NCBI GenBank assembly: GCA_029243485.1 | Contig: JAQWRY010000037.1 | Span: 27,499-91,498 of the forward strand | Reading direction: 5' to 3' | DNA: 64,000 nt | Source of the DNA: Candidatus Binatia bacterium | Lineage (GTDB): Bacteria > Desulfobacterota > Binatia > UBA12015 | Part shown: positions 47,688 through 56,268 of the stretch, piece by piece | Layout: every line of letters begins with the position of its first letter | How positions within the stretch are numbered: position 1 is the stretch's first letter | Notes under the pieces: model-generated | Database searches by the model: none | Seen by the model: the letters and a program-made list of their open reading frames with translations, nothing else | Told to the model about the DNA's origin: nothing | Program-made: the position numbers and the translations under genes

Positions 47688-49115
47688 ATGTCGGACAAAA
47701 ACAGCAGCCAAGACAGCCAACTGCCCGAACCCAGTGGCGACGCGCCCCGGGTCCTGATCGTCGAGGACGATGAGGTCCTGATCGGGATTCTCGAGCACCA
47801 CCTGCACCAGCACGGGTGCCGGGTCTTCACCGCGACGAATGCCGACCGCGCACTGGAGATCCTCTCCAACACGCCCATCGACGTCACCGTCAGTGACGTG
47901 TGCATGCCGGGGATGAGCGGCATCGAACTTCTCCAAGAGGTTCGCAAACGCGACTCGGACGCCGACCTGATTCTGGTCACCGCGCACTCGTCGGTGAAGA
48001 ATGCGGTCTCGGCCATCCAGGCCGGCGCGGCCGACTATCTCGAGAAACCTGTCGACTGCCGGCGCCTTTACCACTCGATCCAGATGATGGTGGAGCGGCG
48101 TCGCCTGCGACAGCGTGTCCGGATCCTCGAACTCGGCGGCCGGGACTCGACGTTCTTCGACGGCATGGCTGCCCGCTCCCGCCGCATGCTGGAAGTCTTC
48201 AGCTTCATCGAACGGCTAGCCGCCTACCCCACGACCGTCCTCATAACGGGCGAAAGTGGGACCGGAAAAGAACTCGCCGCTCGCGCGGTCCACCACCGTT
48301 CGCCACTCGCCGACCGTCCGTTCGTTGTCTGCAACTGCAGCGTGCTCGCGCCGAGCCTCATCGAGAGCGAGCTCTTCGGCCACGTGAAGGGAGCCTTCAC
48401 CGGCGCCGATCATGATCAGAAGGGACTCTTCGAGAGCGCGAACGGCGGAACGATCTTCCTCGACGAAATCGGAGAGCTTCCCCTCGATGCGCAGGTGAAG
48501 CTGCTCCGGGTCCTCGAGAACCGAGAGATCCGTCGCGTGGGATCACCGACCTCGGTGCCGGTGGACATTCGTGTCGTCGCGGCAACGAACCGCAATCTCG
48601 CAGCAATGTCTCGCGCCGGCGAGTTCCGCGAGGACCTATACTACCGGTTGAACGTCGGCGTCATCGAGCTTCCGCCCCTGCGCGAGCGTATCGAAGACAT
48701 CGAGCTTCTGGCCGAACACTTCCTGCAGGGCTTCGCCCGCAAGTTTGCGATCGACCGTCCCACCCTGTCCCCGGAGGTCATGGATCTCTTCCAAAGCTAC
48801 GGATGGCCAGGGAACGTCCGGGAGCTGAGCAACGTCCTCGAGCGTGCCTCGATCATGGCGCACGGCAGCGACATCAAGGTCGAACACCTGCCGGCCGAGC
48901 TGCGCAACGAGACCTCTACCAAGCCTACCCCCGAAGCCCTTCCCGACGAGAATTCCGAAGAAGTCGAGATGGATCTGAGCCTCCGCGCCGCGGAGCGCAA
49001 CCAGATCCGTCGGGCTCTGGACTCCGCCGGAGGTAAGCGTGTCGCCGCCGCCCGACTACTCGGGCTGTCGCGACGGACTCTCTATCGGAAGTTGGACAAG
49101 TACGGGATTCGATGA
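47688..49115 (+). CDS. NtrC-family sigma-54-dependent response regulator
   Basis: 475 residues, intact. The receiver domain (about residues 20-135) has phospho-acceptor D70 (VSDVCMPGMSG) and KPVD. The AAA+ domain has Walker A GESGTGKE, the sigma-54-contacting GAFTGA loop, Walker B GGTIFLDEIGELPL and arginine-finger region FREDLYYRLNV. A Fis-type helix-turn-helix is at the C-terminus (RNQIRRALDSAGGKR, RLLGLSRRTLYRKLDKYGI). No histidine kinase lies next to it, so it is an orphan, possibly autoregulated through the sigma-54-like site upstream. Confidence 0.93.
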   Translation: MSDKNSSQDSQLPEPSGDAPRVLIVEDDEVLIGILEHHLHQHGCRVFTATNADRALEILSNTPIDVTVSDVCMPGMSGIELLQEVRKRDSDADLILVTAHSSVKNAVSAIQAGAADYLEKPVDCRRLYHSIQMMVERRRLRQRVRILELGGRDSTFFDGMAARSRRMLEVFSFIERLAAYPTTVLITGESGTGKELAARAVHHRSPLADRPFVVCNCSVLAPSLIESELFGHVKGAFTGADHDQKGLFESANGGTIFLDEIGELPLDAQVKLLRVLENREIRRVGSPTSVPVDIRVVAATNRNLAAMSRAGEFREDLYYRLNVGVIELPPLRERIEDIELLAEHFLQGFARKFAIDRPTLSPEVMDLFQSYGWPGNVRELSNVLERASIMAHGSDIKVEHLPAELRNETSTKPTPEALPDENSEEVEMDLSLRAAERNQIRRALDSAGGKRVAAARLLGLSRRTLYRKLDKYGIR

Positions 49116-49543
49116 TGATGACGACGATTCGAAATCGGCATTCGAGCCGCGCCGTTCACACGGCCGCGAGGATCCGCACTCCCTCCCTGCGCCGCATCCG
49201 GACGCGCGGCGCCTCGGACGCCTCTACGGGTAGTCTGGCGAAACCGCGCCGCCGTCCGACAGTAAGACGGCTCCCGCCGCTCACCAGCCATGGGGGCCGG
49301 CCGCTTCTGCGTGTGGTGGCGTCGAACCCGCACTTCGCGAAGAAGTCCGCGCACACGCCACGGCGGCGCCATCTGACGCTCGTCGGGGCGGCGGTCCTAC
49401 CGACCGGCCTTCTGCAGACGACGGGCGAGCCGTGGACGCACGCTGAGCCCAAGAGCCACACAATGATCGTGCTCGGGCTTGCAGCAGCCGGGCTGGTCGC
49501 GCTGGCGACCGCCATCGGCCGGCTGCTGACGACGTCCCTGTAG
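49112..49543 (+). CDS. Possible small membrane-anchored protein
   Basis: An open frame of 143 codons starting at the stop of the regulator (ATGA). The first ~80 residues are Arg/Ser/Pro/Thr-rich without structure, and only the end looks protein-like: a single hydrophobic helix (MIVLGLAAAGLVALATAIGRLL) followed by a short tail. It may be a genuine coupled gene or a chance frame in GC-rich DNA; only the C-terminal ~30 codons have natural composition. No family recognised. Confidence 0.3.
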   Translation: MMMTTIRNRHSSRAVHTAARIRTPSLRRIRTRGASDASTGSLAKPRRRPTVRRLPPLTSHGGRPLLRVVASNPHFAKKSAHTPRRRHLTLVGAAVLPTGLLQTTGEPWTHAEPKSHTMIVLGLAAAGLVALATAIGRLLTTSL

Positions 49544-49551
49544 AAGCAGGA

Positions 49552-49571
49552 GGCGGGGCCGAAGCCCCGCC
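49552..49571 (+). terminator. GC-rich hairpin between convergent genes
   Basis: GGCGGGGC and GCCCCGCC pair around a CGAA loop (8-bp stem). It lies nine bases after the previous stop. There is no U-run, so this is a weak terminator candidate. Confidence 0.35.
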
Positions 49572-49588
49572 CGCACCGCACGTCGGTC

Positions 49589-49876
49589 CTATGCGTCGAC
49601 GGCTCCTGTGCGGCGAAGCGCCGCGCGGGCAAAGTCCTCCTCTTCACGATTGGCTTCGAGAAGAGCCCGGAGCGTCTGCTCAATCGCAGTGAGCTCCGAA
49701 TTCACGCTGACCAGCGACTCCACGAGCGCGACCCAGCAGTCCTGGTCGGGTCGGGCAGCGGTCTCACTCCCATCTTCGCAAAGGGAAACACAGCGTTTGG
49801 TCACTTCGAGGACACCCTCTGAAGCGCCTTCGAGGTGGGTAGCAAGGTCGATGAAGGTATGGCGGTCGATGATCAC
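49589..49876 (-). CDS. Small helical protein of unknown function
   Basis: 95 residues. The sequence is mainly helical and acidic, with heptad-like spacing (LATHLEGASEGVLEVTK, SLVSVNSELTAIEQTLRALLE). No membrane or signal segment, no known motif. Composition and codon pattern are natural and there is no competing gene. It could be a regulatory or scaffolding protein; the function is not inferable. Confidence 0.6.
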   Translation of the reverse strand: MIIDRHTFIDLATHLEGASEGVLEVTKRCVSLCEDGSETAARPDQDCWVALVESLVSVNSELTAIEQTLRALLEANREEEDFARAALRRTGAVDA

Positions 49877-50145
49877 GTGTGGATTGCCTCCGGGAGTCTG
49901 TCAGGGTTCACCAAGACCAATTGGCAAGTTGAGTGCCACCGGAAGCGCGAAAAACGACTGAAAATGCAGGGGTTCTCCGGGCCCGAAATCTTGCATCCGA
50001 GCGAGCCCCGCCGCGGTCTTGCGAAATCGCTCGATTCCGTCAACACGCTGAGAAGTTTGCCTCACGATCCCGGATCGAAGACCCGCTCTTGCCGCCTGTA
50101 GAGCCCGCTCAGGCCAAAAGCAGAGCGCCTGCGGCAGCCGCAGCT

Positions 50146-51678
50146 TCAGCCGGCGTCGACCGGCTCGGGCTCTCCATCGGCCTCAGCATCGGGCTCGGTG
50201 ATCGGCCCCGGCGCGGGGACGGCCGAGCCTTCGGCCAGGATACGCTCAGCGGCGGCGCGGCCCGCGATCGCAGCGGCCGTGACGCCACTCGCGGTCGCAC
50301 CCGCGACGGCGACCTCCTGACTCGCCAGAAGAACACCGGCAAGTCCAGGCGCGACGAGCGGCAACGACGGCAGCTTCAGAGGGTCTGCCGCGGGCTGGTC
50401 ACTCAGCCACCGATGCTCCCAGACGACCGCGTCGGTCGCCTCGGGCGCAAGCCCCCACAGGGCGTGGCGCAGAGCGTCCACCCGGGACTCGAGCGCCTGG
50501 ACGTCCGACGCCAGCTCCGCGGCGACCGGCAGACTCGCCCGCACCAGAGATCGACCGGGAGGGGCGAGACGGGGAGCGGCCACCGTGGACCACACCAGCG
50601 TGCCCCCGGCCGCCGGCGCGTCTTGCGCGGCCACGCGGGACGGGGCGACCATTCGTACGACGACCGTTTCGTCCTCGGGCCGTAAGGCTGCGGGTCGGAT
50701 CTCGCCCGCGAGCGCCCACGTGACCGCCAGCTCCCGACGGGTCACCGAGTCCAGCATAAGACGGTCGAGTGCCGCCCGCGGCTCGGCGGGCAGAAGCGAT
50801 CGGAGCTCCCCCGGGGAAATTGCGAAGACGCAACGCTCGGCGGCCAGCTCTTCGATGAACGGCGTCTCCTCGCGGCGCGTGGCGAGTCGAGTGAACCGGC
50901 CGCCGTCATGCCCGAGACCGATCGCGCGCGTGCCCAGCCGGAGCTCGCCCCCCGATTCGATCACGATGTCAACGAGGGCCTGGACCACCCCGCGCGCTCC
51001 GGAAACCGGCGTGTCGCCGACGGTTACGTGCGTCGGTGCACCGTCTCTCAGCGCACGCGCGAGCCCCGCGAGAACCACGAGCGACGCGTCGGGCGCGCCA
51101 CCGAGAAGAACCGCGCTGCGACCGACGGCCGTAACCAGGCTCGGCTCGAAGTCGCGCTCCGCGAGCCAAGTGGAGACGTCCATCCCCTTCCACTGCTCGA
51201 TCTGCTCGGGCGTCGCGCCGCTCCACTCGTCGTAGACCTCGCCGAGCGCCGCGAAGAGCCGGGGAGGCGCCTCGTACAACCGACGGACCGCGTCGAGCGT
51301 GGACGGTGCCGGTACCGCACCGGGAATCGGCAGGACGCTCGGCGGCGTCGATGCGCCCTCGGGCCCGACCACCGAGATCCGGATCGACTCGGCGGGGGCC
51401 AGCGGAACCAAGCCGTGTTCCTCCACCCCGACGGATTCCAGAAGCTCCGTGAGGCCCGCTTCCCACACGACTGGACCCAGGTCGACCGCGAAACCCTGGT
51501 GATTGATGGTCTGCAGACGACCGCCCGGCCGCTTCGCGCGATCCACCACGACCACGCGACGCCCGGCCCGGGCGAGCGAGGCCGCGCAGACCAGTCCGCC
51601 GAGGCCGGCCCCCACGACGACGACGTCGCATTCCACGGCCGCCGGCCGACGCTTCAGCGTCTCGACGGGGAGCGTCAC
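50146..51678 (-). CDS. FAD-dependent oxidoreductase (phytoene desaturase/amine oxidase type)
   Basis: About 510 residues from GTG 51678, which overlaps the stop of the upstream lipoprotein (GTGA). The N-terminal dinucleotide fold is CDVVVVGAGLGGLVCAASLA followed by VVVDRAKRPGGRLQT, and a second conserved part is GVVQALVDIVIESGGELRLGT. This is the NAD(P)-binding-Rossmann flavoprotein group that includes phytoene desaturases and protoporphyrinogen oxidase. The C-terminal ~25 residues are Pro/Glu/Ala-rich. It is the last gene of a compact operon that also encodes two lipoproteins and a matrixin, so a role in envelope or pigment chemistry is possible but unproven. Confidence 0.8.
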   Translation of the reverse strand: MTLPVETLKRRPAAVECDVVVVGAGLGGLVCAASLARAGRRVVVVDRAKRPGGRLQTINHQGFAVDLGPVVWEAGLTELLESVGVEEHGLVPLAPAESIRISVVGPEGASTPPSVLPIPGAVPAPSTLDAVRRLYEAPPRLFAALGEVYDEWSGATPEQIEQWKGMDVSTWLAERDFEPSLVTAVGRSAVLLGGAPDASLVVLAGLARALRDGAPTHVTVGDTPVSGARGVVQALVDIVIESGGELRLGTRAIGLGHDGGRFTRLATRREETPFIEELAAERCVFAISPGELRSLLPAEPRAALDRLMLDSVTRRELAVTWALAGEIRPAALRPEDETVVVRMVAPSRVAAQDAPAAGGTLVWSTVAAPRLAPPGRSLVRASLPVAAELASDVQALESRVDALRHALWGLAPEATDAVVWEHRWLSDQPAADPLKLPSLPLVAPGLAGVLLASQEVAVAGATASGVTAAAIAGRAAAERILAEGSAVPAPGPITEPDAEADGEPEPVDAG

Positions 51679-52451
51679 GAGCCCGCTCCGCAGACCCAGC
51701 GCAGGCGCTCTTCGCTCGCAGCCACTTCTGCCATTGCGATCCGCGCGCGTGCGGCTGCATCCGTGCACCGCGGTTCGCCCTCGCCCAAACAGGCGAGCAA
51801 CTCTCGAAGTGGCGCTTGCGCGTCCTGCGATGCGATTTGCCAGGCGGCCCGCGCGCTCACGCACGCCGGATCCGGTGTCGGCGCCGGTATGGGGACAGCA
51901 GCAACCGGAGCCGCGACGGCCGCCGGCGGGGAAGAGGCGCTGGGCGCGGCAGCAACGACCGGGGCTGCCTGCGCGCTGGCAGTCCTCTCGGAGGCGGCCC
52001 CGGCTGCAGCCGGTGCAGCCGGTGCAGCATCGTCGTCGGTCGCCAACCGGATTCGTCCGGGATCCCCGATCAGCAACTCGAGATCGTTCCCGAGATCCGA
52101 GATATAGCCCACCGCCCGCACCTCCTGACCATCGTACTTGGCCGCCAACTCGGTCGCCCTGGGGCCGACGACCGGCGGCGCGATCACGATGACCAACCCG
52201 CCCGACGGGACCCCTTCGGGCTTGAGGACCGCTTGGCCGCGTTCCACCCTGGCCCCCGCGATCTTCGTCTGCACGACGACCAGCTGCCCGACGTGCTGCC
52301 CTGCGTCCACCGCCGCGATCTTCGGTGGCGACGGCACGAGCCCGAGCGGATCGAGCCGATCCGCGCCGGTCTGAGCGGCACAAGCCCCCAGGAGGGAGAA
52401 GAAGAAGAGCGCCGCCCGGGCGGCGCTACTCGTAATGGAAGGTCGTTTCAT
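51675..52451 (-). CDS. Lipoprotein with Ala/Pro-rich linker
   Basis: 258 residues from ATG 52451. Lipobox LLGAC follows a hydrophobic core (ALFFFSLLGAC). The first part is beta-strand-rich (KIAAVDAGQHVGQLVVVQTK, GYISDLGNDLELLIGDPGRI), then a long Ala/Pro/Ser linker (about 50 residues), then a Cys-containing helical domain (ACVSARAAWQIASQDAQAPL, CLGEGEPRCTDAAARA, WVCGAGS) with four Cys that could pair. No known domain assigned. The start overlaps the matrixin gene by 26 bases. Confidence 0.7.
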   Translation of the reverse strand: MKRPSITSSAARAALFFFSLLGACAAQTGADRLDPLGLVPSPPKIAAVDAGQHVGQLVVVQTKIAGARVERGQAVLKPEGVPSGGLVIVIAPPVVGPRATELAAKYDGQEVRAVGYISDLGNDLELLIGDPGRIRLATDDDAAPAAPAAAGAASERTASAQAAPVVAAAPSASSPPAAVAAPVAAVPIPAPTPDPACVSARAAWQIASQDAQAPLRELLACLGEGEPRCTDAAARARIAMAEVAASEERLRWVCGAGS

Positions 52452-53352
52452 AATCAGTCGTCTCGGCCTGCCCGAATCCTTGCCGGAAGCCCGCAATGTT
52501 CGACGGGCGTACCGGCCCATCGAGCCTCTCGGCGTGAATCAGGTATACGTCCGGCGGCAAGCCGTCGATCCTATACGTCCCGTCGGGCCGGGTGTAGCCC
52601 GAAGCTACCACCCTACCCTGAATCTTGGTCGCCACGACGTGCGCGAGGAAGACGTTCATCCCCTCGAGCGAAATCGTCCCCACCAGAGCACCGCGACCGG
52701 CCGGAAAAGAGCCCTCCGGGTAGAGCATCCCAGCACCGATCGCGTCATCGGTCTCGAGCGTCCGTTGATGAACGTCACCGCGGTCCGTGAAGGGCGCCAT
52801 CGTCGCGCGCACGAGGCCCGTATGATCGAGCCCGATTAGATGGCCGACCTCGTGCGTCAGCACGGACTCCGCGTCGTAGGCGCCCGCGAACGCATCGAAA
52901 CGCGTACTGAAGTCGACCGCACGGTTGAGCACGATGTCCGCGTCGGTGATGCGGCCGTCGGCGTTGCTCGTGATGAACGTCGCGCCGAGGACGGCACTCC
53001 CGAGCGACGAGGCGTCGGCGAACGTGATGAGGTTGCGGTTGTCGGAGGCATCCCGATTGCGGCGATCCATCTCGCCCCGGAACGAAAACGCGATCGCGCT
53101 CTCGTCGACGGATTCCCAACGCGCAAACGCGCCGGCGACGACGTCTGCGAACTCCCGCTTCCCAGCGATTCGGCCGTCGACTTCGTTCGTCACGAACCAG
53201 GGAATCCGCGAATCGAAAAACCGTGACGGCTCCCAACGCCGCGCGATGCCCTGCCCTCCCTCGACCAGCAGGAACGCGTAGGCGGCGGCGGCGGTCGGCA
53301 GGGCCACCACGGCCGCAACGGCGAACGCAAGTGGAAAACGGACCGACTTCAC
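52426..53352 (-). CDS. Matrixin-type zinc metalloprotease
   Basis: 308 residues. Signal peptide about 1-25. The catalytic zinc motif HEVGHLIGLDHT (H167, E168, H171, H177) and the Met-turn ATMAPF (M185) define the metzincin/matrixin fold. After the protease domain there is a carboxypeptidase-regulatory-like beta domain (VATKIQGRVVASGYTRPDGTY and so on), a common accessory. Expected to be exported and act on envelope or extracellular proteins. It overlaps the upstream gene by four bases and the downstream lipoprotein gene by 26. Confidence 0.9.
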   Translation of the reverse strand: MKSVRFPLAFAVAAVVALPTAAAAYAFLLVEGGQGIARRWEPSRFFDSRIPWFVTNEVDGRIAGKREFADVVAGAFARWESVDESAIAFSFRGEMDRRNRDASDNRNLITFADASSLGSAVLGATFITSNADGRITDADIVLNRAVDFSTRFDAFAGAYDAESVLTHEVGHLIGLDHTGLVRATMAPFTDRGDVHQRTLETDDAIGAGMLYPEGSFPAGRGALVGTISLEGMNVFLAHVVATKIQGRVVASGYTRPDGTYRIDGLPPDVYLIHAERLDGPVRPSNIAGFRQGFGQAETTDYETTFHYE

Positions 53353-53867
53353 CGGGGCCGCTCCGCCAGGCGTCGAACCCGGGTCATCACATCGGTGACG
53401 GGACGAAGCCCGCCGCTCTCGAAGCCCGCGCCCATGTAGGGCGCGACGCGAACGACGCTCGCGCCGGGCGACGCCGTGACGACGGGAAGATAGCCGAGCG
53501 CCATCCCCACGACCCGCAGATGTCCCCCGGGCGCCCGCTCGAGGAAGAGCAACGCCTCGTCTCCTATCTCCGAGAGCGGTGCGCCGGGAACGACGACGGC
53601 GGTACCGTCGAGCTCGCCGCCGAACTGACGGACCTCGATCACCTTGGGGGCCTCGCCCTTCGCGACTTCGACGACGTCAAAGCGAGCCACCGACTCGATT
53701 CCGCCGTCCTCCGTGCGCGTCGCCGTGCGATCGAGGCAACGCCCCCGCACGACCACCTCCGACGCGGCGGTCATCTGGTCGAGGGACATCGGCGCAAGAG
53801 TCAGCGCCCACGCCACCACCGGCATCGACAGCAGGAGAACGGACACTAGACACGCTCGTTTCATCAT
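53349..53867 (-). CDS. Secreted protein of unknown function next to matrixin
   Basis: 172 residues with a signal peptide (about 1-21, CLVSVLLLSMPVVAWA). The mature part starts LTLAPMSLDQMTAASEVVVRGR and carries a beta-rich fold (VARFDVVEVAKGEAPKVIEV, ALLFLERAPGGHLRVVG). Proteins of this pattern are often seen beside matrixins, which may indicate a regulator or inhibitor, but there is no direct evidence. Overlaps both neighbours by four bases. Confidence 0.75.
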   Translation of the reverse strand: MMKRACLVSVLLLSMPVVAWALTLAPMSLDQMTAASEVVVRGRCLDRTATRTEDGGIESVARFDVVEVAKGEAPKVIEVRQFGGELDGTAVVVPGAPLSEIGDEALLFLERAPGGHLRVVGMALGYLPVVTASPGASVVRVAPYMGAGFESGGLRPVTDVMTRVRRLAERPR

Positions 53868-54334
53868 GTGATCTCCAACCCACCTGTGAAGATGGTGTAG
53901 CGCCCGAAGCGAACCACGAGGATTGAGTACAGCCCCCGCTCCGCGTGCTCGGGTACGGTCACGCGCAGAACGGCCGCCGGCTGCGGGTCCACGCCACCGC
54001 CCTGCGTCGCCGCAAACCGGATGAGTTCCACCGGCACGTCGATCCCGACGATCATGAAGTGCGCTCCCCAGAGGATGCCGGGGCCCATCACTCCGATGTC
54101 GATCGTCTCGCCACGCGAAACGGTCGTACCGGTCGTCCGCAGGATGATCCGGCCCTCCGCATCGGCTGTGCCGACCGCCAGAACGTTGAAGTCCTCTTCC
54201 CCCTGGCGCGGCACTGCGATGTCCGCGATCGCTACTTCATCGGCACGCACGACGACCGGCGTACAGCCGCTGCCGACCAGGGCGACCAAACCCATCAACC
54301 CCACGGCGGCAACGCCGTTCGCAGTTCCCCGCAC
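53864..54334 (-). CDS. Lipoprotein of unknown function
   Basis: 156 residues from GTG 54334, chosen for its lipoprotein signal (VAAVGLMGLVALVGSGC). The mature protein is beta-rich (EEDFNVLAVGTADAEGRII, TGTTVSRGETIDIGVMG, AVLRVTVPEHAERGLYSILV) and resembles an immunoglobulin-like or Greek-key module of an adhesion or scaffold protein. No known domain. First gene of the minus-strand five-gene matrixin operon. Confidence 0.65.
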   Translation of the reverse strand: MRGTANGVAAVGLMGLVALVGSGCTPVVVRADEVAIADIAVPRQGEEDFNVLAVGTADAEGRIILRTTGTTVSRGETIDIGVMGPGILWGAHFMIVGIDVPVELIRFAATQGGGVDPQPAAVLRVTVPEHAERGLYSILVVRFGRYTIFTGGLEIT

Positions 54335-54420
54335 CCTGCCGTTATATCGCGGGGCGGCGTGGAGGGAAGCGTCGTGCGGACAAGTTGACGGCCCACAGAG
54401 GCGCCGGTAGGACCGCATCC

Positions 54421-54774
54421 ATGCGTTCTCACGGACCAGCCTCACGACTGGCCGCGATCGCCCTGGCAACGGTGACGTTTGCCTGCAGCGGAGATCTCAC
54501 CCAAGAAGAGGCGCGGCTCGCCGCCGAGAAGGCCCAAACCGGCCTCCAGCCGCTCGACGCCGGCGCGCTGTCCCAAGAGGTGTCGGAAGGCACGGTGAAG
54601 AGGGCCCAGGAACAGCTCACGGCGCTGAAGGAGTACATGGGACCGATCAACGGGAAGCTCGACCAGGTGACCCTCAACGCGCTCGAAGCCTTTCAGCGGG
54701 CACAGGACATCGTGGCCGACGGCCGGTTCAACCAAAAGACCCTCGACGCGCTGAACGCGGCAACGAAGAGCTAG
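54421..54774 (+). CDS. Peptidoglycan-binding-domain lipoprotein
   Basis: 117 residues from ATG 54421. Signal peptide ends with lipobox TFAC. The mature part is a PG_binding_1-like module: TVKRAQEQLTALKEYMGPIN, GKLDQVTLNALEAFQRAQDI, DGRFNQKTLDALN, with a duplicated helix-loop-helix. It would bind the cell wall. It sits alone between two minus-strand operons; its promoter region overlaps the matrixin operon start. Confidence 0.8.
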   Translation: MRSHGPASRLAAIALATVTFACSGDLTQEEARLAAEKAQTGLQPLDAGALSQEVSEGTVKRAQEQLTALKEYMGPINGKLDQVTLNALEAFQRAQDIVADGRFNQKTLDALNAATKS

Positions 54775-54780
54775 ACTCGG

Positions 54781-56268
54781 CTAGATTCCCTGGCGGGTGA
54801 GGAGAGCCTTCACGGTTTCCACCATGATCCGGATGTCGAGCAGCAATGAGTAGTTGTGGATGTAGGCCAGGTCGTACTTCAGCTTGTACACCGCCGACGT
54901 GTCGTACTCCCCGCGCACCTGCGCGAGCCCCGAGAGACCCGGCTTCACCAACCAGCGTTCGGCGTAGCCGGGGATCTCGCGCACGAGCCCTTCGACGAAC
55001 TCGGGCCGCTCGGGCCGCGGGCCGATCAGACTCATCGTTCCGTTCAACACGTTCAAGAGCTGCGGGATCTCATCGATCCGCGTGGCGCGAAGGAAACGCC
55101 CGGCCGCCGTCACGCGCGCGTCGCCGTGATACGCGAGAACCGGGCCGGTCTCTTCCTCGGCGCCGTCGCGCATCGTCCGCAGCTTGTACATCATGAACTC
55201 GCTGCCGGCCTGCCCCACACGCCGCTGCCGATAGAAGATCGGCCCGGGTGACGTCAGACGAATCGCGAGCGCCGCGACAGCACAAACCGGCGCCGCGAAC
55301 AGGATCAGCGCCGTGGCGAGGACGTAGTCGAGCCCGGTCTTGATCGTGAAGGCGAGTTCCTCGCGAGGATCGCGTGCGACCTCGATCAGCGGAACGTCGT
55401 CGATCGAGAGAGACGCGAGGCGACCGATCAGCAGCTCGTGAACCGACGGCACGACCGCGACCCTCGGCGGCAAGGCCACGTCGGTCGCGCGCAATACACG
55501 ATCGAGAAGACCCTCTCGGCCGGATTCCGACGGAACGAGGATCACCTGATCCACGCGCCCTTCGTCGGTGATCTGACCGAGGTCACGCGTTCCGCCGAGC
55601 CACGTCAGATCAGAGTTCGGAACGGGCTCGCCCGCACCGCCGAACCCTTCCACGCGAATCGCGCCGACGACTTCGATCGCGTGGCCCATCGAACTCGCTT
55701 CGTGAAGCACGACGCCCAACTCGGCAACCTCTTTCGGTTGGCCCACGAGCGCCACGCGCAGAATCCGACGGCCCTCTCGCAGGACGCGCCGAATGCCGAA
55801 CCGCGACGCGACGACGAACCCAAAGTTCACCAGCGTGAAGATCACCAGAACCGAGCGGGGAAAGCTCACGTCGTCACCGCGAAAGAAGTACCACCCCGCG
55901 ATCACAAGAAGCTGCGTCACCAGCGCAAGCAATGGTGCAACGAGAAGACTGAGCTCGCGGCGCAGCAAGCTCATGTCGTACAAGCCGAAGAAGTACAGGA
56001 GAGGGAACTGCGTGACGAGCGCCACGCCGAGTGCCGAGTGGGGCCCATCGACCAGCTGCGGCGGAAGGAGATGCGCGGTCAGCGGCAACGGCACCCAGAT
56101 CCGAACGAGGAAGGCGCTGGAGTAGGCGAGCAGCACCGCCATCGCATCGGCGAAGAGCAACAGGAGCAGCGCACGTTGCTCGATCGAGTGCCGCCACCCC
56201 GAACGGACCGCGGAGTCGCCTGGCGTCCCGGCATTTGCCAGGGCGCTTCCTGTGGTCGTTCGACTCAT
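54781..56268 (-). CDS. Polyprenyl glycosylphosphotransferase (exopolysaccharide initiation)
   Basis: 495 residues from ATG 56268, which overlaps the upstream glycosyltransferase stop (ATGA). Five N-terminal membrane helices, a Rossmann-like CoA-binding domain (about residues 165-300: ILRVALVGQPKEVAELGV, RVDQVILVPS) and the C-terminal Bac_transf domain with LTSPGPIFYRQRRVGQAG, MYKLRTMRDGAE, TRIDEIPQLLNVLNGTMSLIGPRPERPEFVE and KPGLSGLAQVRGEYDTS. It adds the first sugar phosphate to undecaprenyl phosphate for exopolysaccharide or capsule assembly. Last gene of the minus-strand operon. Confidence 0.92.
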   Translation of the reverse strand: MSRTTTGSALANAGTPGDSAVRSGWRHSIEQRALLLLLFADAMAVLLAYSSAFLVRIWVPLPLTAHLLPPQLVDGPHSALGVALVTQFPLLYFFGLYDMSLLRRELSLLVAPLLALVTQLLVIAGWYFFRGDDVSFPRSVLVIFTLVNFGFVVASRFGIRRVLREGRRILRVALVGQPKEVAELGVVLHEASSMGHAIEVVGAIRVEGFGGAGEPVPNSDLTWLGGTRDLGQITDEGRVDQVILVPSESGREGLLDRVLRATDVALPPRVAVVPSVHELLIGRLASLSIDDVPLIEVARDPREELAFTIKTGLDYVLATALILFAAPVCAVAALAIRLTSPGPIFYRQRRVGQAGSEFMMYKLRTMRDGAEEETGPVLAYHGDARVTAAGRFLRATRIDEIPQLLNVLNGTMSLIGPRPERPEFVEGLVREIPGYAERWLVKPGLSGLAQVRGEYDTSAVYKLKYDLAYIHNYSLLLDIRIMVETVKALLTRQGI

